A stretch of DNA of 64,000 bases, from assembly GCF_015477805.1 (NCBI RefSeq), contig NZ_JADLQL010000006.1:186001-250000 (forward strand). Reading direction: 5' to 3'. A program made the translations under genes and the position numbers. The notes beneath the pieces are model-generated. The model saw nothing but the letters and a program-made list of their open reading frames with translations. It was not told the DNA's origin and did not search any database. Origin of the DNA: Nocardia flavorosea. Lineage in GTDB: Bacteria; Actinomycetota; Actinomycetes; Mycobacteriales; Mycobacteriaceae. Positions 42,476 to 50,926 of the stretch are shown here, piece by piece (the first letter of the stretch is position 1; the number at the start of each line of letters is the position of its first letter).

Positions 42476-43624
42476 TCATGCCGCTGCGACGAGAAGATCG
42501 GTGATCCGGCGGCGATGCTCCTCGGGCGTCCCGTAGAGCGCCCGGCCCAATCCGATCCGGCGCAGGTACAGGTGCAGATCGTGCTCCCAGGTGACCCCGA
42601 TCCCGCCGTGCAGTTGTACGCAGTCCTGCCCGATCACCGGCGCCTTCGCACCCACATAGGATTTCGCGACGCTCACCGCCTCGTCCGCGGTATCCGGATC
42701 GTCGTCGCAGGCCGCGGCCGCGGCGGTCGCGGTCGCCCGGCAGGCCTCCAGCCAGGTCTTGCTATCGGCCATCCGGTGTTTGAGCGCCTGATACGACGCG
42801 AGTGGGCGCCCGAAGGTGAAGCGGTCGTTCAGCCATCCCAGGGTGGCTTCGAGTGCCACTTCGGTGGCGCCCACGATTTCGGCCGCGGTGAGCACCGCAG
42901 CGGTATGCAGCTGGGCGCGTACGGCGGCTGTGGCGGCCGGTCCGGTATGGGTGACCGCGCCGGCGGGCACCGCGACCCCGTCGAAGTCGATGCGGGCGGT
43001 GCGCCGGACGAGATCCAGGGTCCAGGTGGGGCTTACGGTCACGCCGGGGGCATCGGCCGGGACGAGTAGCTGTATCGCACAGTCGGGGCTCGATGCGGTT
43101 ACCAGGAACAGATCCGCCTGGTCGCCGGATTCGACCCGGTCCTTGGTCCCGGTCAGGCGGTAGCCTACACCGTCGGGCGTAGCCCGGACCTGTGGCTGCG
43201 AGTCCCCGCTCGGCGCGTACATCGCTTCCATACCACGGCCCGGTTCGTAGACCGCCCACGCGACGACCTGCTCCCCCGCCGCCACCCCGGCGATCGTGTC
43301 ACCGAATCCGGCCGCCGCGCTCGCCAGCCCGGCCAGCGCCGCATTCGTGGTGACGAACGGCCCCGGCGCGCAGGCGCGGCCCAGTTCCCCTGCGATGAGC
43401 GCGAGTTCGGTGAACGGGCGGCCGGAGACGGAGCCGCCGCCGTGCTCGTCGGCCACCAGCATGGCGGTCCAGCCGAGTTCGGTAGCCGCGCTCCACCATC
43501 GGCGGTCGAACCCGGTGCCGGCCGCACCGAGAGCGCGTACTGTCGCCACCGGCACGGTCTCTGCCAGGAACTCCCGGGCAGTCTGCTGGAAGAGCCGCTG
43601 ATCAGCGGTGAGATCGAGGGTCAT
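42476..43624 (-). CDS. Acyl-CoA dehydrogenase, partner subunit type
   Basis: A 382-residue family member. The N-terminal DLTADQRLFQQTAREFLAET and C-terminal LASYQALKHRMAD...LHGGIGVTWEHDLHLYLRR are clear. The middle beta-domain is divergent and lacks the standard ...T.A...GS D. pattern, as in the non-catalytic partner of heteromeric acyl-CoA dehydrogenases. ATG 43624 follows a purine-rich site. 101 nt separate it from the catalytic partner downstream. Operators at 43663-43698 lie 39 bp upstream, shared with the divergent P450-ferredoxin genes. Confidence 0.88.
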   Translation of the reverse strand: MTLDLTADQRLFQQTAREFLAETVPVATVRALGAAGTGFDRRWWSAATELGWTAMLVADEHGGGSVSGRPFTELALIAGELGRACAPGPFVTTNAALAGLASAAAGFGDTIAGVAAGEQVVAWAVYEPGRGMEAMYAPSGDSQPQVRATPDGVGYRLTGTKDRVESGDQADLFLVTASSPDCAIQLLVPADAPGVTVSPTWTLDLVRRTARIDFDGVAVPAGAVTHTGPAATAAVRAQLHTAAVLTAAEIVGATEVALEATLGWLNDRFTFGRPLASYQALKHRMADSKTWLEACRATATAAAAACDDDPDTADEAVSVAKSYVGAKAPVIGQDCVQLHGGIGVTWEHDLHLYLRRIGLGRALYGTPEEHRRRITDLLVAAA

Positions 43625-43662
43625 GGTGTCCGGTCCTCCGGTTGACGCACGGCACGCCGTAT

Positions 43663-43698
43663 GGAAATCTCATACTCACAGATGAGAGTTATATTCTC
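43663..43698. promoter_or_regulatory. Tandem GAGAAT-type operators, centres 21 bp apart
   Basis: Site 1 is GGAAAT-CTC-ATACTC (43663-43677) and site 2 GAGAGT-TAT-ATTCTC (43684-43698). The spacing is one base shorter than at the other tandem sites. They lie between the leftward acyl-CoA dehydrogenase operon and the rightward P450-ferredoxin operon, able to control both. Confidence 0.7.
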
Positions 43699-43766
43699 AA
43701 ATGCGGAAGTCAACCGGCGGAGCTGCTCGTGGCGGCGGGAGCCGGCGGAGCGAAGGGAACCCTCAC

Positions 43767-45056
43767 GTGAAAAACTTCCAGGATCTGGACTTCTTCCTCG
43801 GACAGGAACTGGTCGCCGATCCGTACCCGTATTTCGACGCTCTTCGCGAACAGTGCCCGGTGACCCGGGAAAAGCACCACAACGTCATGATGGTGACGGG
43901 CTACGACGAGGCACTGGAAGTTCTCAACGACGCCGAACGGTACTCCTCCTGCATCTCGGTCACCGGCCCGTTCCCCGGCTTCCCCGCCCCCATCGACGAG
44001 AACTCCGATGTGGACGCGCTGATCGCCGAACACCGGGATTCGCTGCCACTCAGCGACCAGTTGCCCACCCTGGACCCGCCCACCCACACGGCGCACCGCG
44101 GCCTGCTCATGCGGCTGATCACCCCGAAACGCCTCGAGGAGAACGAGGAGGCGATGTGGGATATGGCCGATAAGGTGCTCGACGAGTACCTGGCCGCCGG
44201 GAAGGGCGATATGATCCGCGATTTCGCGGGCCCGTTCACCCTCTACATCATCGCGGACCTGCTCGGCGTACCCCAGGAGGATCAGCAGGAGTTCCTCAAT
44301 GCTCTCCAGCGCGACCCGCACCGCACCGAAACCGTCGGCAGCACCGAGGGCGAAGGCGGGATGTCACACAACCCGATCGAATTCCTCTACGGGAAGTTCT
44401 CGGCCTATATCGAGGACCGCCGCGCCGCCCCACGCAACGATGTCCTCACCAGCCTCGCCGAGGCGGCGTTCCCCGACGGTAGCCAACCCGAGATACTGGA
44501 TGTGGTGCGGGTTGCCGCCAACCTGTTCTCGGCCGGCCAGGAAACCACCGTCCGGCTGCTGTCCTCATCGCTGAAGATGATCGCCGAAGATCCGAAGCTG
44601 CAGCGCTGGCTGCGCGAAGACCATGAGCGGATCGGTAACTTCATCGAGGAAATGCTGCGAATGGAAAGTCCGGTGAAGGGTGATTTCCGGATGGCGAAGA
44701 AGAACACCACCGTGGGCGGCGTGGATATCCCGGCCGGGACGGTCCTGATGCTGGCCAACGGCGGCGCCAACCGCGATCCCCGCAGGTTCGACAACCCGAG
44801 CACCTTCGACCCGCAGCGGTCCAACGCCCGCTCGCATATCGCGTTCGGCCGTGGTATACACACCTGCCCCGGCGCGCCGCTGGCCCGGGCCGAGGCGAAG
44901 GTCGCGATCAAACGACTGCTGGAACGCACCAGCGATATCCGGATCGACGAAAGCGTGCACGGCCCGGCAGACGCCCGCGAATACACCTACCTGCCGACCT
45001 TCATCCTGCGCGGAATCACCACCCTGCACCTCGAATTCGACCGTACGGAAGGTTAG
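43767..45056 (+). CDS. Cytochrome P450
   Basis: A 429-residue P450. I-helix SAGQETT (255-261), ExxR in EEMLR (Glu295-Arg298), heme loop FGRGIHTCPGAPLARAE (Cys367). It is closely similar to the P450 at 5397-6665, including the N-terminal DPYPYFDALREQCPVTRE and the PFPGFPAP loop. GTG 43767 follows GAAGGGA; the frame is open upstream but the extension lacks P450 features. A ferredoxin gene follows 4 nt after the stop, so the pair should be co-translated. It is under the tandem operator at 43663-43698. Confidence 0.92.
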   Translation: MKNFQDLDFFLGQELVADPYPYFDALREQCPVTREKHHNVMMVTGYDEALEVLNDAERYSSCISVTGPFPGFPAPIDENSDVDALIAEHRDSLPLSDQLPTLDPPTHTAHRGLLMRLITPKRLEENEEAMWDMADKVLDEYLAAGKGDMIRDFAGPFTLYIIADLLGVPQEDQQEFLNALQRDPHRTETVGSTEGEGGMSHNPIEFLYGKFSAYIEDRRAAPRNDVLTSLAEAAFPDGSQPEILDVVRVAANLFSAGQETTVRLLSSSLKMIAEDPKLQRWLREDHERIGNFIEEMLRMESPVKGDFRMAKKNTTVGGVDIPAGTVLMLANGGANRDPRRFDNPSTFDPQRSNARSHIAFGRGIHTCPGAPLARAEAKVAIKRLLERTSDIRIDESVHGPADAREYTYLPTFILRGITTLHLEFDRTEG

Positions 45057-45060
45057 TTCC

Positions 45061-45261
45061 ATGAAGGTCATCGTCGACGCCGACTCCTGCAAGGGCCACG
45101 GGATCTGCACCACCCTGTGCGCGGAAGTCTTCACACTCAACGATTACGGATACGCCGAAGCGGTCGACACCGAGATCCCCGAAGATCTCACCGAAGCGGT
45201 ACAGACCGCCAAGGACGCCTGCCCGGAATGGGCGATCAAAATCGTCGACGAGTCTCGATAA
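45061..45261 (+). CDS. [3Fe-4S]-type ferredoxin with CxxHxxC motif
   Basis: A 66-residue ferredoxin, with CKGHGIC near the N-terminus and a final Cys in DACPEWAI. It starts 4 nt after the P450 stop, so it is very likely the electron donor of that P450. The motif matches the ferredoxin at 29183 (His in place of a ligand Cys). ATG 45061 follows AAGG within the P450 end. No ferredoxin reductase is in the window. Confidence 0.9.
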   Translation: MKVIVDADSCKGHGICTTLCAEVFTLNDYGYAEAVDTEIPEDLTEAVQTAKDACPEWAIKIVDESR

Positions 45262-45362
45262 CCGGAAGCCCCGCAATCGCATACGGTACATCGCGGGACC
45301 TCCGCCCATCATTGAGTAGTATCCCCGATGTGTCCGCAATCGCCGCGGCGAACAATTGGTCC

Positions 45363-45965
45363 ATGCCTCTTGTACTCCCGACGCGGGCGGTCCGGTCCCG
45401 ATGCTCCATCAGGCCCCGCACGGCCGTCGCAATTGCCCTCTGCGCGCTGACGATCAGTGCCGGGACGGCATGCGATAAACCTTCACCCGAAGCCCCCCTC
45501 GACGAAACCTCCGCTTACACTCTGGCGTACAAGCACATAGTCGCGATGGCATGCCCACTCGGCCCCGAGGCGATACTCCGCCCCAATCCGCAAAGCAGTA
45601 CCATCACCAGACAGCAATTGGGCCGGGGCGCAGAGTTCGTCACCGTCGAAGCGAATTATTCACTCGAATTCACCCGAGAGGGTCGTAAGGTTCACCGGAT
45701 CGGCGATGAGGTCTATGGCCGGATGGAACAGTGGTGGACCGACAACGGTTATCAGGTGATCCAGTACCACATCGAACCCTTCGGTCTCCTGCGAGTAGTA
45801 GATCTGGACACGGGATTCACCGTGGAATTACGCGCGGGCAACCCGGACAAAATGCAAATCACCGCGAAACGCTGGTCCGTACGCCGCACCGGGGTGATCC
45901 CACCGCCGCGGACACCACGATTCGACGTTACGAAATGCCATTCGTGGAAACATCCGGGGCGTTGA
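45363..45965 (+). CDS. Putative lipoprotein of unknown function
   Basis: About 200 residues. From ATG 45363 there is a basic N-terminus (RSRCSIRPR), a hydrophobic stretch, and a lipobox ending SAGTAC, so the mature protein would begin at that Cys (about residue 37) and be lipid-anchored. The mature part is short of known motifs: two further Cys (in MACPLG and TKCHSW) may form a disulfide. Amino-acid use is less GC-biased than that of its neighbours. A GTG at 45330 is an alternative start. I recognise no family. It follows the ferredoxin by about 100 nt but is probably separate. Confidence 0.65.
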   Translation: MPLVLPTRAVRSRCSIRPRTAVAIALCALTISAGTACDKPSPEAPLDETSAYTLAYKHIVAMACPLGPEAILRPNPQSSTITRQQLGRGAEFVTVEANYSLEFTREGRKVHRIGDEVYGRMEQWWTDNGYQVIQYHIEPFGLLRVVDLDTGFTVELRAGNPDKMQITAKRWSVRRTGVIPPPRTPRFDVTKCHSWKHPGR

Positions 45966-46116
45966 CCGCTCGTTCCATCGAAGACCAGGGCCGGTCATCC
46001 GGAATACCGGCGCACCCCGTCTGGGCGGGACCACCAGCCGCCAAAGCTACCGGTGGCGGGCCGGGCGGCGGAGACCGCGACCGTTACCGTTTCCCCCAGC
46101 ACAATCGCGGCGTAGA

Positions 46117-46885
46117 TCAGGTTCCCGTCCAGTGCGGCGGCCGCTTCTGCGCGAACGCGGCGGGTCCTTCTCTGGCATCCGCGCTGCGATAGGCGCGGGA
46201 CGCGGCGTGCCGGGCTGCCGCCAGGGCCGCCGTGCGGCCCATCTCGGTCGCCAGCATGACGGTTTCGCGGGCCGCGCGTACCGACAGCGGCGCGCCGGCC
46301 AGGATCCGGCCGGCCAAGTCGAGGGCCGTGTCCAGTAGGTGGCCGGGTTCGGCGAGCCGGTTGACCAACCCGATCTCGTAGGCGCGCTGTGCGGTGACCG
46401 GGCTCGCCGGTGAGCAGGATTTCCATCATGATCCGCTGCGGAATCATATGGATCAGCGGAGCCGCCCAGGGCGAGTTGCGGCCCACCTTCACCTCGGTGA
46501 CCGCGAAGGTGGCGGTGGTACTGGCCACGCAGAGATCGCAGGCCTGGGCGATCATCCAGCCGCCGGCGAAGGCGGCGCCGTTGACCGCCCCGATGGTGGG
46601 TTTGGACAACTCGATGCTGTCGTAGGGCGGGGGGAACATGTCACGGGGCGGTTCACCCATCCCGGTGTCCACCATCTCCGCGAGAACCCCACCGGCGCAG
46701 AACGCTTTACGACCCGAGCCGGTGAGGATCGCGATACGCAGGGAAGGGTCGTGTTCGAACCGGTCTCAGGCGTCGAACAGACCGGACCGGATATCTCTGT
46801 CCAGGCAGTTGCGGCGCTCCGGGCGGTTCAAGGTGATAACCGCGATCCCGTCGAGGCGGGCGTCGAAGAGTACGGGGTCGGTCAT
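46117..46885 (-). pseudogene. Enoyl-CoA hydratase broken by a stop and a frameshift
   Basis: ATG 46885 opens a crotonase (AVITLNRPERRNCLD), but an in-frame TGA at 46766-46768 replaces a probable Trp. The reading then continues AILTGSGRKAFCAGG and GAVNGAAFAGGWMIAQACDL until an extra G near 46405 (GAGCCCGGTCACC) shifts the frame; the rest (GLVNRLAEPGHLLDTALDLA, to the stop) is in another frame. The nonsense change and the shift are separate events. The first catalytic Glu position is also altered. An IS200/IS605 remnant lies immediately upstream. Confidence 0.85.
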
Positions 46886-46905
46886 CGAGAACGCTCCGAG
46901 GAAAT

Positions 46906-47174
46906 CCCCGCCTTCAGGCGTGGGGAGAAGCCGGAGCGCCACTCACGGCTTCCGCTGGTTTTCGACATACTTCTCGATCACCTCCGAGGTCGCGCCGCCG
47001 AGAAGTAGCGACGAAGTGGCTGTTGGTCCGCAGCGTCGAGAGTTCGGACTCGTACCAGGGAATTCCTGACGCAGCAGCCGTGACGATCGGCCCTCGATCT
47101 GCTGGAGGACAGCGGGCACTGATCGAGCGGGGTACGCGGGCGGGCCGGAAGGTGGTGTTGACGACGTAAGACAC
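46906..47174 (-). mobile_element. Remnant of an IS200/IS605-family element
   Basis: The minus strand encodes pieces of a Y1 transposase TnpA C-terminus in two frames: QQIEGRSSRLLRQEFPG and LGGATSEVIEKYVENQRKP in one, and SELSTLRTNSHFVATS in the other. At the downstream end, CCCCGCC-TTCA-GGCGTGGGG (46906-46925) is the imperfect end hairpin expected for this family. The catalytic HUH and Tyr parts are missing, so it is inactive. It may have caused the damage in the adjacent crotonase gene, although IS200-type insertion does not itself create point changes. Confidence 0.65.
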
Positions 47175-47335
47175 TGCCTCCTCCTTCCGAGGTCGTCGGT
47201 GCGGTCCGAGTCGCCACTCGGCCGCACCCCCGTTCAGCGCTGTGCACCCCGCGCGCGCCGAATCGGCGTGTTCGGCCCTCTTGCTGGCGCATCGAGCCCT
47301 CCGCCGGCAGCCATCGTGTCCATAGCGTTGCCGGC

Positions 47336-48376
47336 ATGGTTGTTCCTACCGAAATGATCTCGGCCGGAGTCCTGGAAACCGCGGGCCGGGAAGTCCGATT
47401 GGTCACGCGCCCGGCAACGGATGTCGAGGCCCACCATTTCCAGCTCGTGCGGGTACCGGTACCGCGAGTGCGCCCAGGCCAGCTCCTGGTCCGGAACACC
47501 TGGATGTCGGTCGACCCCTATATGCGGGAAGCGATGAAGCCGGTGAGCCATCTGCCGGCCGTGAACCCCGGGGATGTGCCCTATGGCGGGGCGCTCGGTT
47601 ACGTTGTCGAGTCCCGGGCCTCGGGGATCGCCGTGGGCGCTACGGTGACTCATTTCTCCGGATGGCGAGATTACGCGGTGGTCGACGCCGCGGATGCCAA
47701 GGTTGTCGATACCGAATCTGCGCCGGCCGCGTTCTATCTCGGAGCGCTGGGCGATACCGGACTGACGGCCTACGCCACTCTGACAGAGGTTGCGCCCATC
47801 CGCGAAGGCGACGTGGTATTCATCTCGGCGGCAGCCGGCGCGGTCGGCAGTATTGCGGGGCAGATCGCTCGGAAGCTGGGGGCCGCCGCTGTGATCGGTT
47901 CAGCGGGCGGGCCGGCGAAAGTACGCCGTGTGGTCGAGCATTTCGGATTCGACGCCGGTATCGACTACCGGTCCGAATCGCTGTCACGCCGGCTGGCCGA
48001 ACTCGCGCCCGAAGGTATCGACTACTACTTCGACAATGTCGGCGGTGACCATCTGGAGGCCGCGATCGACGCCCTGCGCGACCGTGGCCGGATCGCGATG
48101 GTCGGCGCCGTGAGCGGATACAACGCGCCGCAGCCGCCACCCGGGCCTCGTAACCTTTTCGCGCTCGGCGGTAAGAACGCCGCCTTGTACGGGATGCATG
48201 TGGTGGCCTACGAACACCTGCGCACCGAATGGGTTCGGCGGGCGGCAAACTGGCTCGCCGAGGGCAGCCTGCACACGGACCAAACCGTCGTCGAGGGACT
48301 CGAGCAGGCTCCGGCAGCACTCCACGGTGTCCTGCACGGCGCGAATACCGGAAAGATGCTTGTCCGCATCAATTGA
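47336..48376 (+). CDS. NADP-dependent medium-chain reductase (leukotriene B4 dehydrogenase-like)
   Basis: A 346-residue medium-chain reductase without zinc ligands. The N-terminal domain has TWMSVDPYMREAM (about 55-67), the nucleotide site reads ISAAAGAVGSIAGQIARKLG (about 163-182), and YYFDNVGGDHLEAAIDALRDRGRIAMVGA is typical of the 2-alkenal or prostaglandin reductase branch. It would reduce activated C=C bonds with NADPH. The first ATG (47336) has no strong ribosome site; a second, ATG 47354, is possible. It lies 70 nt upstream of a deacetylase gene in the same direction. Confidence 0.87.
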   Translation: MVVPTEMISAGVLETAGREVRLVTRPATDVEAHHFQLVRVPVPRVRPGQLLVRNTWMSVDPYMREAMKPVSHLPAVNPGDVPYGGALGYVVESRASGIAVGATVTHFSGWRDYAVVDAADAKVVDTESAPAAFYLGALGDTGLTAYATLTEVAPIREGDVVFISAAAGAVGSIAGQIARKLGAAAVIGSAGGPAKVRRVVEHFGFDAGIDYRSESLSRRLAELAPEGIDYYFDNVGGDHLEAAIDALRDRGRIAMVGAVSGYNAPQPPPGPRNLFALGGKNAALYGMHVVAYEHLRTEWVRRAANWLAEGSLHTDQTVVEGLEQAPAALHGVLHGANTGKMLVRIN

Positions 48377-48446
48377 GTGGGACGGCGCACCCGGCAAGAT
48401 TTTCGTAAAAGCACGCCACATTCACAGAATTTCAGGAGTACCTTTC

Positions 48447-49316
48447 ATGCCTGGCCACGATCCCACAATTTTCGACTACAGCCCGATCACCGAAAGACCC
48501 ACCGTGGAATGGCCCGGGGGCGCGCGGGTCGCGTTCTATATCGGTCTCAATATCGAATACTTCCGCATCGACCGTCCGTCCACCAGTATCTGGCCCGGCA
48601 CCGCCGAACTGGTACCGGACCCCCTCAACTACGGATGGCGCGACTACGGGCCCCGCGTGGGAATCTGGCGCATCGCCGATATTCTGCACCGGCACGGAGT
48701 CCGCGCCAGCGCACTGTTGAACTCCGCCGCCGCCGAGCGCTATCCGCAGATCATCGAAGCCGGCCTGGCACGCGACTGGGCCTGGCTGGCGCACGGGCGA
48801 ACCAACTCCGAACCGATCGCGGGCATGGCGATCGACGAGGAACGGAAATATCTCACCGATGTCGTCGAAACGATCGCGTCCGCAACAGGCCGGCGACCGC
48901 GTGGTTGGCTCGGGCCGGGATTGACCGAAACCTTCGGCACTCCGGCGCTCCTGGCCGAACTCGGTATCGAGTACCTACTCGATTGGACCAACGACGACCA
49001 GCCGTATCCGCTGCACGTGCCCGGAATGCTGAACGTCCCGTATACGGTCGAACTGAACGATCTGGGATTGTTCGGAAAAGGCGTCACCGGACCGGAATTC
49101 GTGCAGATGGTCCGCGATCAGTACGAACAACTACATGCGGATGCGGCCACGGGTGGCAGGGTAATGGCTCTCGCACTGCATCCCTTCGTCATAGGACAAC
49201 CGTTCCGGGCCAAATATCTCGACCAGGCCCTGGAATTCCTGACTGCTCAGCCGGATATCTGGCCGGCGACCAGCGACGAGATCGCCGAACATTATCGCAC
49301 CATCTGTACGGCATGA
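48447..49316 (+). CDS. Polysaccharide deacetylase-family protein (PuuE/allantoinase-like)
   Basis: A 289-residue NodB-fold protein. GARVAFYIGLNIEYFR (about 23-38) and DYGPRVGIWRIADILHRHGV (about 66-85) resemble the cytosolic PuuE/urate-pathway and peptide-deacetylase-like branch. LNSAAAERYPQIIEAGLARDW, then LAHGRTNS (His near 116), and WLGPGLTETF and ALHPFVIGQ supply the metal- and active-site positions. No signal peptide, so intracellular, arguing against cell-wall glycan as substrate. ATG 48447 follows CAGGAG. Followed by an AraC-type gene that may regulate it. Confidence 0.85.
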   Translation: MPGHDPTIFDYSPITERPTVEWPGGARVAFYIGLNIEYFRIDRPSTSIWPGTAELVPDPLNYGWRDYGPRVGIWRIADILHRHGVRASALLNSAAAERYPQIIEAGLARDWAWLAHGRTNSEPIAGMAIDEERKYLTDVVETIASATGRRPRGWLGPGLTETFGTPALLAELGIEYLLDWTNDDQPYPLHVPGMLNVPYTVELNDLGLFGKGVTGPEFVQMVRDQYEQLHADAATGGRVMALALHPFVIGQPFRAKYLDQALEFLTAQPDIWPATSDEIAEHYRTICTA

Positions 49317-49409
49317 AATTCGGCAGAAGGGCCGCGATCGGAACTGCGGCCCGCCCGGCCGGTGCATTCTGATACCTATCGCCGGCCACGGCCGACTACG
49401 ATCACGAGT

Positions 49410-50468
49410 ATGAAGTCGTCGGCGTCGCCGGGTGAGCGGATCGGCCCAGCCGATGTTCCGTCGCGCGACACCGTCAATCCCGAGATGGTGCGATGGCTGA
49501 TCGACGCCGGGCTGGAAGCGGGAGCCTGTCCGCGCGACCTGGCACGTATCCCTGGCGCTTCCGTCCTGGGCCAGGGCGGAATCCGGCTGCCGGCGACCTC
49601 GGTGATCCGCGCCTGGGAGACGATCTATCGGACGGTGTGGGACAACGGAGGCAGCCGGCTCCTGCTCGATCTCTGGCGGCCGGGCACGCTGGGCGTCTGG
49701 GACTATCTGTTCACCGCGGGAGCCACGCTCGCCGATGCGCTTCAAGTGAGTGCCGAGCATTCGGACGCGGGCCTCAACAATGCCGATACGGTGCGAATCG
49801 TCCGTGACGATGACGATGTTTCGGTGATCTGGCGAACCATCTACCCGGACAATCCTGCCTATGCGTGCATCTGCGAATTGGTCCCGGCACTGATCCAGGC
49901 GCCCGCGAGCGCCGCGGCCGGCCGGCCACTGACGCCGGTGCGCGTGCTACTGGACCGCCCGGCTCTCGATTCGTACGAGCATCTGGTCGAGCTGTACGGC
50001 ACCCGGAATATCGAATTCGACGCCGGCCTCACCGCGATCACCTTCGCCGAATCCGATGCCGACCGGCCGCTGCCGGGCTACGACGAAGCGCTCGCCGCGA
50101 TCCTCACCCACCACGCGCGACTCGTGGTCACCACGGCTCGGCCCGTACTCGGCTGGCTGGACCGGTTCCATCTCGCCCTCGAGACCTCCTGGGGATCCGG
50201 TTTTCCCGACCTCCCGCTGGTGGCTCGGGCACTGGCAGTCAGTCCACGCACCCTGCAGCGGCGACTACGCGAGGAAGGGACGAGCTGGCGCGCGGAAGTG
50301 GAATACGCACGATACCGCCGGGTGGACCATCTGCTCCGGGAGACGTCTCTGACGATGGAATCCATTGCCGGCCGTGCCGGATACACCGATTCCAGGACCT
50401 TGCGACGAGCCGTCCACCGCTGGTACGGCCACGGCCCCGCACAGGTGCGAGGAACAAGAACCAGGTGA
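49410..50468 (+). CDS. AraC-family regulator (OruR/ArgR-like sensor domain)
   Basis: A 352-residue regulator. The N-terminal domain (about 25-215) is of the type PF12625 found in OruR-like proteins. The C-terminal HTH pair reads LVARALAVSPRTLQRRLREE and MESIAGRAGYTDSRTLRRAV, then WYGHGPAQVR. ATG 49410 is used because the upstream frame lacks features. It follows the deacetylase gene by 93 nt in the same direction and may control it or the reductase at 47336. The inducer is unknown. Confidence 0.86.
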   Translation: MKSSASPGERIGPADVPSRDTVNPEMVRWLIDAGLEAGACPRDLARIPGASVLGQGGIRLPATSVIRAWETIYRTVWDNGGSRLLLDLWRPGTLGVWDYLFTAGATLADALQVSAEHSDAGLNNADTVRIVRDDDDVSVIWRTIYPDNPAYACICELVPALIQAPASAAAGRPLTPVRVLLDRPALDSYEHLVELYGTRNIEFDAGLTAITFAESDADRPLPGYDEALAAILTHHARLVVTTARPVLGWLDRFHLALETSWGSGFPDLPLVARALAVSPRTLQRRLREEGTSWRAEVEYARYRRVDHLLRETSLTMESIAGRAGYTDSRTLRRAVHRWYGHGPAQVRGTRTR

Positions 50469-50515
50469 TATGGCGAGCCCGGGAGGCAGTTGCGCCACTC
50501 GACCGGCCGGCGCTA

Positions 50516-50541
50516 TGGTTCATTACATGAGTAATGAACCA
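50516..50541. promoter_or_regulatory. Perfect palindrome TGGTTCATTAC-ATGA-GTAATGAACCA
   Basis: Eleven-base arms around ATGA, ending 22 bp before the GntR start. GntR proteins of the YtrA type bind such symmetrical sites in their own promoter, so it is very likely the autoregulatory operator of the GntR-ABC operon. Confidence 0.8.
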
Positions 50542-50563
50542 CTCAACCGGTGGAGGTGAGCTC

Positions 50564-50926
50564 GTGCTCGAGGACGGCAAGCCGCTCTTCCTGCAGATCG
50601 CGGAGATGATCGAGAACTCGATCATCGACCGGTCCCTGCCCGAAGACACGCAGGCGCCGTCGTCGAACGAGCTCGCCGCCTTTCACCGGATCAATCCGGC
50701 CACCGCGGCCAAAGGGCTGAATCAGCTGGTGTCGGACGGGATTCTGTACAAGAAACGAGGGATCGGCATGTTCGTCACCGTGGGAGCGCGCGATGCCCTG
50801 CGGCTGCGGCGCAGGGAACGTTTCGCACAGCTCTACATCGATCCACTCATTGCCGAAGCGGGCAAGCTGGGCGTGGGGATCGACGAACTGAAGGCAATGC
50901 TGGACCAGCGGGAGGGAACGCTATGA
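50564..50926 (+). CDS. GntR-family regulator, YtrA subfamily
   Basis: A 120-residue short GntR protein. The winged HTH (about 5-75) contains PLFLQIAEMIENSIIDRSLPE, then AFHRINPATAAKGLNQLVSD and KKRGIGMFV. The C-terminal part is only about 40 residues, the short dimerisation tail of the YtrA group, which typically represses ABC transporter genes. GTG 50564 follows GGAGG. The stop overlaps the ABC ATPase start (ATGA), and a perfect palindrome lies just upstream, so an autoregulated GntR-ATPase-permease operon is clear. Confidence 0.92.
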   Translation: MLEDGKPLFLQIAEMIENSIIDRSLPEDTQAPSSNELAAFHRINPATAAKGLNQLVSDGILYKKRGIGMFVTVGARDALRLRRRERFAQLYIDPLIAEAGKLGVGIDELKAMLDQREGTL

